Shown here in pieces: positions 8,799 through 18,576 of a stretch of DNA of 30,253 nucleotides (positions are counted from its first letter, which is position 1; every line of letters starts with the position of its first letter). The stretch is from NCBI GenBank assembly GCA_945878385.1, contig CAMCTE010000004.1, positions 1-30,253 on the forward strand, read 5' to 3'. A program made the position numbers and the translations under genes. This DNA comes from Azohydromonas lata NBRC 102462. Lineage in GTDB: Bacteria; Pseudomonadota; Gammaproteobacteria; Burkholderiales; Burkholderiaceae_C. Below the pieces are notes generated by a model, which did not search any database, had not been told where the DNA came from, and was given only the letters and a program-made list of their open reading frames with translations.

Positions 8799-8833
8799 CA
8801 AAAAAGCCTTCGATGCAATGCAAACGAAGGCTT
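8799..8833 (-). terminator. Intrinsic terminator of tRNA-Leu
   Basis: Read on the minus strand, AAGCCTTCG (8833-8825) pairs perfectly with CGAAGGCTT (8812-8804) across a 12-base loop and continues into a T-run (8805-8800), a classic intrinsic terminator. It is about 100 bases after the tRNA 3' end. The rest of the gap 8684-8931 shows no convincing gene. Confidence 0.8.
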
Positions 8834-8931
8834 GTTGTTGGGCTTCAACCGTCCGACGGCGTTTCGGACCTGCAGTTCCCGCAGCACACCTTACACAAGG
8901 CCTGCTGCCCATCATCACAAAACGTCACCGT

Positions 8932-9016
<85 letters not shown>

Positions 9017-9049
9017 CCGTATTGGGTAACGCTTTGCGCGAAAACCGAG

Positions 9050-9079
9050 AGTCTATCATCAAAAAATCCAAGATTACAA
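9050..9079 (-). promoter_or_regulatory. Candidate sigma-70 promoter for tRNA-Leu
   Basis: On the minus strand TTGTAA (9079-9074) and TAGACT (9055-9050) are separated by 18 bases. This would start transcription about 25-30 bases upstream of the mature tRNA 5' end at 9016. The region between is A/T-rich compared with its surroundings. It overlaps the 5' region of the divergent rnr gene. Confidence 0.5.
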
Positions 9080-9105
9080 ATTCGCCCTCCAGCCTCTTGC
9101 AGGAG

Positions 9106-11505
9106 ATGGATGGCACCGTTCAAGGCCATCGGGATGGGCACGGCTTTTTCATCTGCGATGAAGGCGGGGCTGACATCTACCTCGCACCCCAGGAGATGCG
9201 CGCGGTGCTGCATGGCGACCGCTTGCGGGTGCGCGTGGTGGGCACCGACCGCCGCGGACGACCTGAAGGCCGTATCGTGGACATCCTGGAGCGGCCGCGA
9301 CGGCCCATCATTGGCCGCTTGCTGCAGGAGAGCGGGGTGTGGGTGGTGGCGCCCGAGGACCGGCGCTATGGCCAGGACATCCTGATTCCCAAGAACGGTG
9401 TGGCCAATGCGCAGGCCGGTCAGGTGGTGTCGGTCGAACTCACCGAAGCGCCTTCGATGTACACCCAGCCCAGTGGGCGGGTGACCGAGGTGCTGGGGCA
9501 GATTGATGACCCCGGCATGGAGATCGAGATTGCGGTGCGCAAGTACGAAGTGCCACACCGCTTCACCCCCGAGACCCTGGCGCAGGCCGCGGCGCTGCCC
9601 GACAAGTTGCGGCCCACCGACCGCCGCCAACGGGTTGACCTCACCGATGTGCCGCTGGTGACGATCGACGGCGAAGATGCGCGCGACTTCGATGATGCGG
9701 TGTATTGCGAACCGGCCGCCTTCGGCAAGGGCCGCAATGCCTTCAAGGGGTGGCGCTTGGTGGTGGCCATTGCCGATGTCAGCCACTATGTGAAGCCCGG
9801 TGAAGCACTGGATGCGGATGCTTATGAGCGCGCCACCTCGGTGTACTTCCCGCGGCGTGTCATACCGATGCTGCCGGAGAAGATCTCCAATGGGCTGTGT
9901 TCGCTCAACCCTTTGGAAGACCGCCTGTCCATGGTGTGCGACATGCTCGTCAGCGAAGAAGGCGAAGTCACCGGCTACCAGTTCTTTCCCGCCGTCATCT
10001 GCTCGCATGCGCGGCTGACCTATACCGAAGTGGGCGCCGCATTGACCAACACGCGCGGGCCTGAGGCTGCCCGCCTTTCTGCGGTGTTGCCGCATTTGCT
10101 GCATCTGCACGAGGTGTATCGCGCGCTGCTGCGTCAGCGCGGTCGGCGCGGCGCCATCGACTTCGAGTCCACCGAAACGCAGATCGTCTGCGACGACAAC
10201 GGCCGCATCGAGAAGATCGTGCCGCGCACCCGCAACGAGGCCCACCGGCTGATCGAGGAAGCCATGTTGGCGGCCAATGTGTGTGCGGCGGATTTCATCG
10301 AATCGCACAGCCACCCCGCGCTGTTCCGCGTGCACGAGGGCCCCACGCCCGAAAAGCGCGTGACGCTGCAGAACTACCTGCGTGCGCTGGGCTTGGGGCT
10401 GGCGGTAAGCGACGAGCCCAAGCCCGCCGAGTTCCAGGCCATCTCACAGGCAGTGCGCGAGCGGCCTGACGCCCAGCAGATCCAGACCATGCTGCTGAGG
10501 TCGATGCAGCAAGCGATCTACACGGCCGTCAACAGCGGTCACTTCGGTTTGGCCTATGAGGCCTATGCACACTTCACCAGCCCGATTCGCCGTTACCCCG
10601 ACTTGCTGGTGCACCGGGTGATCAAGGCCATCCTGCTGGGCAAGCGATACCACCTGGGGCCCCTGCCCGCGGTGACTTCGGCCGCCACTTCAGGGCAATA
10701 CCGGCGCCCCGGGCGATCGGCAGCAGGGGCTGCTCAGGCGGCGCAGACCGCCCGTTCAGCCATCCCCGCCAAGCCGGGCAAGGCGGCGGCCGAGATGGCC
10801 TTGTGGCAGACCGCCGGCGAACATTGCTCGGCCAACGAGCGGCGCGCTGACGAGGCCTCGCGCGATGTGGAAGCGTGGCTCAAGTGCCGCTACATGCGCG
10901 ACCGATTGGGCGAGGAGTTCGCCGGCACGGTGAGCGCGGCGACCTCCTTCGGCCTGTTCGTGCAGCTCGATGAGCTGTATGTGGAGGGCTTGATCCACAT
11001 CACCGAACTGGGGGGCGAGTACTACCGGTTCGACGAAGTGCGCCAGGAGTTGCGCGGTGAGCGCACCGGTGTGCGCTATGCCGTGGGGTCGCGCGTGCGG
11101 GTGCAGGTCAGCCGGGTCGATCTGGACGGTCGGCGCATCGATTTCCGGTTGGTGCGTGAGGGGCTGGCTGAGGCGGCCCGACCCGGGCCCGGTGCACGCG
11201 GCAAGGGTGCAGGCAAGCCCCCATCGGGCAAGGTTGCGGCGCGATCGGCTGATGCCCCGGGGGCCCATGAACCGACCCCGGTGGATGAGTTGACTGGCCT
11301 GCAGTTGACCGATCGGCAGGTTCGCCAGGCAGCTAGAAAGGCCCGTGAAGCCGCTGCGGCCGGTCGTGGGGCGCCGCATGCCAAGAAGGCCACAAAAGCC
11401 GCAAAAGCTGCGAAAGCGGCGAAACCAAAATCGGTCGGTGGGTCGGCTGCTGGGGTCAAGGCCAGTGCCAAAGCTGGCCGAAAGACCGCCAAGAAGCGCA
11501 GCTAG
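9106..11505 (+). CDS. rnr: Ribonuclease R
   Basis: RNase R is a processive 3'-5' exoribonuclease that degrades structured RNA. The 799-residue product starts directly at the first cold-shock domain (GTVQGHRDGHGFF). It has the second CSD, then the RNB catalytic domain with VTIDGEDARDFDDAVY (metal-binding Asp cluster, about D191-D197) and HFTSPIRRYPDLLVHR. An Ala-rich insert lies at about 515-565, followed by the S1 domain with GTVSAATSFGLFVQL. A ~115-residue basic tail contains KAAKAAKAAK. It lacks the N-terminal helix-turn-helix of E. coli RNase R. The ATG at 9106 is chosen because the open frame farther upstream runs into tRNA-Leu; AGGAG abuts the ATG with no spacing, so the start is not certain. 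A TTG at 9097 is an alternative. Confidence 0.93.
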   Translation: MDGTVQGHRDGHGFFICDEGGADIYLAPQEMRAVLHGDRLRVRVVGTDRRGRPEGRIVDILERPRRPIIGRLLQESGVWVVAPEDRRYGQDILIPKNGVANAQAGQVVSVELTEAPSMYTQPSGRVTEVLGQIDDPGMEIEIAVRKYEVPHRFTPETLAQAAALPDKLRPTDRRQRVDLTDVPLVTIDGEDARDFDDAVYCEPAAFGKGRNAFKGWRLVVAIADVSHYVKPGEALDADAYERATSVYFPRRVIPMLPEKISNGLCSLNPLEDRLSMVCDMLVSEEGEVTGYQFFPAVICSHARLTYTEVGAALTNTRGPEAARLSAVLPHLLHLHEVYRALLRQRGRRGAIDFESTETQIVCDDNGRIEKIVPRTRNEAHRLIEEAMLAANVCAADFIESHSHPALFRVHEGPTPEKRVTLQNYLRALGLGLAVSDEPKPAEFQAISQAVRERPDAQQIQTMLLRSMQQAIYTAVNSGHFGLAYEAYAHFTSPIRRYPDLLVHRVIKAILLGKRYHLGPLPAVTSAATSGQYRRPGRSAAGAAQAAQTARSAIPAKPGKAAAEMALWQTAGEHCSANERRADEASRDVEAWLKCRYMRDRLGEEFAGTVSAATSFGLFVQLDELYVEGLIHITELGGEYYRFDEVRQELRGERTGVRYAVGSRVRVQVSRVDLDGRRIDFRLVREGLAEAARPGPGARGKGAGKPPSGKVAARSADAPGAHEPTPVDELTGLQLTDRQVRQAARKAREAAAAGRGAPHAKKATKAAKAAKAAKPKSVGGSAAGVKASAKAGRKTAKKRS

Positions 11506-11543
11506 CGTCTTCTTGCATCGATTTTCTTGAATTAAGCGGGAAT

Positions 11544-11562
11544 AGGCGGCACTTCGCCGCCT
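11544..11562 (+). terminator. Probable hairpin terminator after rnr
   Basis: AGGCGGC and GCCGCCT form a perfect 7-bp stem with an ACTTC loop, 38 bases after the rnr stop. The following sequence (TCATCCTTGCTTC) is pyrimidine-rich but not a clean T-run, so termination may be partial. The rest of the 165-base gap to the next gene shows no other clear element. Confidence 0.55.
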
Positions 11563-11670
11563 TCATCCTTGCTTCACTAGGGCCGGTCACCCCTATCCTT
11601 CCGTCAGACAGTTTTACTACTTTTATCACCTGAGCAAATCCGTGCCAGGTGATCTGACAAGGACGGAATC

Positions 11671-13386
11671 ATGGGTGCTCTTCACAACCTGCGCATCGGA
11701 ACCCGCCTGGGCATGGGATTCGGCAGCATCTTGCTGGCCGTGGCCGTGTTGGTGGCGGTGGTGCTGGTGCAGCTCTCGGGAATGGCCAATCGGGTCAACG
11801 TCCTGGCCGATGTGGGTGTCAAGGAACTGGTGGATCTCAACAAGATCACATCGGCCTTGGCAGAGCGTGGGATTGCCGCGCGTCACCTGGTGCTGGAGCA
11901 GGACGCAGCCAAGCACAGCCAATACATCGATCAGGTCAAGAAGGCCAGCGCCGCGGTGGATGCCGGCTTGAAGGACATGACCGAAGTGGTGGCGCGGGGA
12001 AGCTCGAGCAACAACGCGCAGATGCGGCAGATGTTGGTGGGCATCCGCGAGACGGAGCAGAAGTACCTGTTGGTGGTGGCCTCCATCGCCGAGGCAGTGA
12101 ACACGGGCCGCAAGGCCGAGGCGGCCGACAAGCTGCTGCGCGAATGCAAGCCGGTGTTTGAACAGATCTTCTCGCAGACCTTGGCGCTGGAGAAGGAAGT
12201 GGAAAAGGCCACCTCCGAGCACGCCGACAAGGCCGATGCCGCCTACGCCCAGGCTCGCACCACGGCACTGGTGGCCGCAGCACTGATCATTGTGCTGGGT
12301 GGACTCGCCGCATGGATGCTGACCCGCTCGATCGTGGACCCGCTGCGCGAGGCGGTCGATGCTGCGCGCACGGTGGCAGCGGGCGACCTGTCCCGCACCT
12401 TGTCGATCAAGCGCCGGGATGAAACCGGCGAGTTGTTGGCGGCCCTGAACGCCATGACAGACAACCTTTCGAAGGTGGTGGCGGGTGTGCGGTCGGCATC
12501 TGATGCGATTGCCACCGGCACGGGGCAAATTGCCAGCGGCAACGCGGACCTGTCACAACGCACGGAAACGCAGGCGAGCAACCTGCAGGAAACCGCGGCC
12601 TCGATGGAAGAGCTCAACACCACCGTGCGACACAACGCCGAGACGGCCTCGCAGGCGGCAGAACTGGCACAGGCGGCCAGCGATGCGGCTGAGCGCGGCG
12701 GTGCTGCCGTGGGGCAGGTGGTGTCCACGATGGAAGAGATCAGCCACTCCTCACGCAAGGTGGTGGACATCATCGCGGTGATCGACGGCATTGCCTTCCA
12801 GACCAACATCCTGGCGCTGAACGCCGCGGTGGAAGCCGCGCGTGCCGGCGAGCAGGGCCGCGGCTTTGCGGTGGTGGCCGGTGAGGTGCGGGTGCTGGCG
12901 CAGCGCAGTGCCGCCGCGGCCAAGGAAATCAAGCAGTTGATTGCGGCCAGTACCGACCGTGTGGACGATGGCACGCGTTTGGTGGCCGATGCGGGCCGTG
13001 CGATGGACGACATCTTGTCGCAGGTGCGCCGTGTGAACGACCTGATTGAAGGCATCAACCAGGCCACGACTCAGCAAACCGCCGGCATCAGCCAGGTGAA
13101 TTCTGCAGTGGCGCAGTTGGACCAGGCCACGCAGCAGAACGCGGCCTTGGTCGAAGAAAGTGCGGCGGCGGCAGAAAGCCTGCGTCAACAGGCGCGGGGG
13201 CTGGTAGACGCGGTGGGCGCATTCCGCCTGCCGGCCGACGTGGTGGCGGCCGATTCGATTGCGAAGGCATCGGCCTCGTCGCGCTCGGCGGCATCACCGG
13301 GCTTTTCCACACCCCGCAGCCTGGCCAAGCCCAAGACTGCGGCAGCGAGTTCTTCGAAGGCCGATGGGGATTGGGACACCTTCTGA
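11671..13386 (+). CDS. Methyl-accepting chemotaxis protein with four-helix-bundle sensor
   Basis: A 571-residue transmembrane chemoreceptor that controls CheA kinase. A first membrane segment (about 12-37) is followed by a ~155-residue periplasmic helical region of four-helix-bundle type, then a second membrane segment (about 197-217). Next come a HAMP domain (from TRSIVDPLREAV), methylation helices (around QRTETQASNLQETAASMEEL) and the hairpin tip IDGIAFQTNILALNAAVEAA with GRGFAVVAGEVR. The C-terminus ends in DWDTF, matching the xWxxF pentapeptide that tethers CheR and CheB in Tsr/Tar-like receptors. AAGGA (11659-11663) precedes the ATG at good spacing. No che genes are nearby, so this is a stand-alone receptor; the ligand is unknown. 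Confidence 0.95.
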   Translation: MGALHNLRIGTRLGMGFGSILLAVAVLVAVVLVQLSGMANRVNVLADVGVKELVDLNKITSALAERGIAARHLVLEQDAAKHSQYIDQVKKASAAVDAGLKDMTEVVARGSSSNNAQMRQMLVGIRETEQKYLLVVASIAEAVNTGRKAEAADKLLRECKPVFEQIFSQTLALEKEVEKATSEHADKADAAYAQARTTALVAAALIIVLGGLAAWMLTRSIVDPLREAVDAARTVAAGDLSRTLSIKRRDETGELLAALNAMTDNLSKVVAGVRSASDAIATGTGQIASGNADLSQRTETQASNLQETAASMEELNTTVRHNAETASQAAELAQAASDAAERGGAAVGQVVSTMEEISHSSRKVVDIIAVIDGIAFQTNILALNAAVEAARAGEQGRGFAVVAGEVRVLAQRSAAAAKEIKQLIAASTDRVDDGTRLVADAGRAMDDILSQVRRVNDLIEGINQATTQQTAGISQVNSAVAQLDQATQQNAALVEESAAAAESLRQQARGLVDAVGAFRLPADVVAADSIAKASASSRSAASPGFSTPRSLAKPKTAAASSSKADGDWDTF

Positions 13387-13401
13387 GGTGCCCCTGAATC
13401 C

Positions 13402-16299
<2,898 letters not shown>

Positions 16300-16353
16300 G
16301 GTGGGCTCGGCAGGGTTCGCAGTGGGTGGGTTCGGCGGCGGGGGCAACGGTTG

Positions 16354-16369
16354 GAGGTGCGGGCACCTC
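16354..16369 (-). repeat. Short inverted repeat between gcvH and gcvP
   Basis: GAGGTGC and GCACCTC are separated by two bases, starting eight bases beyond the gcvH stop in the 78-base gcvH-gcvP gap. In RNA it would form a small GC-rich hairpin with a looser loop. With no T-run it is more likely an mRNA-stability or attenuation element than a terminator; this is inference. Confidence 0.35.
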
Positions 16370-16377
16370 GCCCGGCA

Positions 16378-16752
16378 TCACAGAGTCTTGAGCAACTCGT
16401 CGTAGGCGGTGCTGTCCATCAGGCCGTCGAGCTCGGCCGGGTTGGCAAGCTTGACCTTGAAGAACCAGCCTGCATCCAGCGGCGCGGTATTGGCCAGGGA
16501 GGGGTCGTCGCGCAGGGCTTCGTTGACTTCGACCACTTCGCCACTGACGGGCATGTACACGTCGGCCGCGGCCTTCACGCTTTCGACCACACCGGCCACT
16601 TCACCCTTGGTGTAGGTCTTGCCCACCTCGGGCAGGTCGACGAAGACGACATCACCCAGCGCGTCTTGTGCATGCACGGTGATGCCCACCACGGCGGCGG
16701 CGGTGTCGGCGGCGTTGACCCATTCGTGGTCGGTGGTGAATTGGACGGTCAT
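16378..16752 (-). CDS. gcvH: Glycine cleavage system H protein
   Basis: GcvH is the lipoyl carrier that shuttles the aminomethyl group between the P, T and L proteins. The 124-residue product starts FTTDHEWVN, contains VVGITVHAQDALGDVVFVDLP, and has the lipoylation site VVESVKAAADVY with Lys60. It ends GWFFKVKLANPAELDGLMD...YDELL as expected. Length is normal and nothing is missing. It lies 51 bases after gcvT and 78 bases before gcvP. The upstream Shine-Dalgarno is weak, so translation may depend on coupling or on the operon leader. Confidence 0.97.
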   Translation of the reverse strand: MTVQFTTDHEWVNAADTAAAVVGITVHAQDALGDVVFVDLPEVGKTYTKGEVAGVVESVKAAADVYMPVSGEVVEVNEALRDDPSLANTAPLDAGWFFKVKLANPAELDGLMDSTAYDELLKTL

Positions 16753-16803
16753 GGTTCGGTCTCTTGGTTCAGTGGTGATGGAAGTGGAAATCGTGAGCGT
16801 TGT

Positions 16804-17739
16804 TCAGCGCGCGTAGCGGTGCGGCGCGAAGGGCATGGGTGTCACGGTCATGGGCAGGCGTTTGCCGCGTACATCCGCATGCACCACCGTGCCGGCGGCG
16901 GCTTGGGCGGCCTGCAGCCACCCCATGGCCACCGGCTGGTTGACGGTGGGGCCCAGGGTGCCGCTGGTCACGCGGCCGATGACCGTGCCGTTGGCATCGT
17001 GCAGGGTGGCGCCCTCGCGAACCGGGGCGCGTTCCTGGCCCACGAGGCCCACCCGCTTGCGCGCCGTGCCCTCGCTGAATTCGCGGCCGATGCGATCGGC
17101 CCCAGGGTACCCGCCTGCGCGCTCACCGTCTGGGCGGCGCACCTTCTGGATGGCCCATTGAAGACCGGCTTCGATGGGGCTGGTGGTGGTGTCGATGTCG
17201 TGGCCGTACAGGCACAGGCCGGCTTCCAAGCGCAGGGTGTCGCGCGCACCCAGGCCGATGGGCTGCACGCGGGCATCGGCCAGCAGGGCGCGTTCGGGCA
17301 GCGGGGTGATGGTGCAGCGGGTGCCGATGTGCTTCTGGAGATGGGCCAGGTCGGCATCCTTGCAGGCGGCATTGACCACCAGCAGCAGGCCGCCGAATCC
17401 GTCGTCCGCATGGGGGCGCACGATCATCAGATCGTCGAGGATTCCGCCTTGCTCGTTGGTGAAGAAGGCGTAGCGCTGTTGCCCAGGCTTCAAGCCGACC
17501 ACATCGACCGGCACCAGGCATTCCAGGGCGGCGGCGGCATCCGGGCCGTCCAGTCGAATTTGGCCCATGTGCGACACGTCGAACAGGCCGGCGGCGTTGC
17601 GGGTGTGCTTGTGCTCGGCCATCACGCCGGCGGGGAACTGGACCGGCATGTCGTAGCCGGCGAAGGGCACCATGCGGGCGCCGAATTCCCGGTGCAGGGC
17701 GTTCAAAGGGGTGGTCAGGAGGACGGCGTCGGCGGACAT
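16804..17739 (-). CDS. gcvT: Aminomethyltransferase GcvT with an internal in-frame deletion
   Basis: GcvT transfers the methylene group from GcvH to tetrahydrofolate and releases ammonia. The 311-residue protein has the family N-terminus (PFAGYDMPVQFP, HTRNAAGLFDVSHMGQIRL), GGILDDLMIV with the conserved Asp at 102, and VNAACKDADL. It resumes with VQPIGLGARDTLRLEAGLCLYG and has the C-terminal barrel domain (VTSGTLGPTVNQPVAMG). Between PLPERALLA (146-154) and VQPIGLG (from 158) about 70 residues found in other GcvT proteins (E. coli: 364 residues in all) are absent, including the QGP segment and the GYTGE block. The frame is kept. The enzyme may be inactive or altered. AAAGG lies six bases before the ATG. 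First gene of the gcv operon, under the glycine riboswitch. Confidence 0.93.
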   Translation of the reverse strand: MSADAVLLTTPLNALHREFGARMVPFAGYDMPVQFPAGVMAEHKHTRNAAGLFDVSHMGQIRLDGPDAAAALECLVPVDVVGLKPGQQRYAFFTNEQGGILDDLMIVRPHADDGFGGLLLVVNAACKDADLAHLQKHIGTRCTITPLPERALLADARVQPIGLGARDTLRLEAGLCLYGHDIDTTTSPIEAGLQWAIQKVRRPDGERAGGYPGADRIGREFSEGTARKRVGLVGQERAPVREGATLHDANGTVIGRVTSGTLGPTVNQPVAMGWLQAAQAAAGTVVHADVRGKRLPMTVTPMPFAPHRYAR

Positions 17740-17848
17740 GAAGGGCCTTTGATCGGCCGGGGTGAAGGTTCACCCGCGGGGGCTCGTCGAATTGCACAGC
17801 CGCAGCCTGAACCGAAGTCTTCAGCCGCCGGCGGTGCACCGGGCCCCC

Positions 17849-18052
17849 ACTGTCCGCTTTACCTGAGAGATTCGGGGCACCGCATCTTGCGACCGGTGAC
17901 CCTTGCCCCTTCGGTGGGCGTGCTCCGGGTGGCCATGCCACCTTGACGCGCCTCTCTCCAGCGAGGAGGAAAGTCAGTCCTGGGTGCCTGAGCGTTCGAG
18001 CCGCAGCTCTGCGCCTTCGGCGGCCGGCTCAAGGCCGGCACTCTCCTGACCG
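17849..18052 (-). promoter_or_regulatory. Tandem glycine riboswitch (two aptamers) upstream of gcvT
   Basis: On the minus strand two glycine-aptamer copies follow each other. Aptamer 1 (about 18052-17972) opens GGTCAGGAGAGTGCCGG, contains GCCGAAGGCGCAGAGCT, and closes with CTCAGGCACCCAGGACTGA. Aptamer 2 (about 17963-17849) opens CGCTGGAGAGAGGCGCG, contains CACCGAAGGGGCAAG, and closes with CTCTCAGGTAAAGCGGACAG. The short linker between them is normal for the cooperative tandem form. About 110 bases of GC-rich leader follow before the gcvT ATG and would hold the expression platform. In known cases glycine binding turns on gcv expression. A TACACT sequence at 18062-18057 (minus) is a weak -10 candidate just upstream. 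Boundaries are approximate. Confidence 0.93.
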
Positions 18053-18085
18053 AGAAAGTGTATCAGCCGGCGCTAAGATGGGGTG

Positions 18086-18571
18086 ATGCAGCCCCCTGCA
18101 GCCCCCCTGACGGATGCCCAACTGCGCGAGCTGCTGCGCAGCAGCCGCACCATCGCCGTGGTGGGGCTTTCGGCCGACTGGAACCGCCCCAGCCACTTCG
18201 CCGCGAAGTACATGCAGCAGCACGGCTACCGCATCCTGCCGGTCAACCCGCGATACGCCGGACAGGTCATCCTGGGCATGACTTGCGTGGGCGCAGTGGA
18301 AGACCTGCGGGAGGCGGTGGACATCGTGGATGTCTTTCGCCGCACCGAGGATGTGATGCCCCTGGCGCGCAGTGCCGTGGCCATCGGTGCGAAGTGCCTG
18401 TGGCAGCAGTTGGGTGTGATGAACTTGGAGGCGGATGCCTGGGTTCGAGACGCGGGATTGACCAGCGTGATGGACCGCTGCGTGAAGATCGAGCACGCGC
18501 GCCTGTTCGGCGGGCTGAACTGGGCGGGCGTGAACACCGGCGTGATCAGCGCGCGGCGGGGCGGGGGCTGA
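18086..18571 (+). CDS. CoA-binding domain protein (YccU-like)
   Basis: A 161-residue single-domain protein of the CoA-binding/YccU family with a Rossmann-like fold. It shows RTIAVVGLSADWNRPSHFAAKYMQQHGYRILPVNP near the N-terminus, then DIVDVFRRTEDVMPLARSAVAIGAKCLWQQLGV and VMDRCVKIEHARL at the C-terminus. These are the family's conserved blocks. The biological role is not established; CoA binding is inferred from the domain alone. The start could be ATG 18086 or GTG 18083. A TAAGAT sequence at 18074-18079 is a possible -10, which would give a very short or absent leader. It is the first gene of a five-gene plus-strand run; metY starts five bases after its stop. Confidence 0.88.
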   Translation: MQPPAAPLTDAQLRELLRSSRTIAVVGLSADWNRPSHFAAKYMQQHGYRILPVNPRYAGQVILGMTCVGAVEDLREAVDIVDVFRRTEDVMPLARSAVAIGAKCLWQQLGVMNLEADAWVRDAGLTSVMDRCVKIEHARLFGGLNWAGVNTGVISARRGGG

Positions 18572-18576
18572 CCGAC

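Noticed and set aside
11390..11430. Short tandem repeat in the 3' part of rnr
   Set aside because: The imperfect gcnAAAgcn-type repetition encodes an AAK-rich basic tail, common in betaproteobacterial RNA-binding proteins; it is not a separate repeat element.
16804..17739. gcvT as a frameshifted pseudogene
   Set aside because: The reading frame is continuous from a good start to the stop and both flanks of the deletion are in the same frame. It is an in-frame deletion rather than a frameshift, so it is listed as a CDS with altered content.
18058..18576. A long N-terminal extension of metY
   Set aside because: The frame is open upstream, but it overlaps the well-supported CoA-binding gene in another frame. 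The family N-terminus (HPETLAIHAGQ) starts right after the ATG at 18577.
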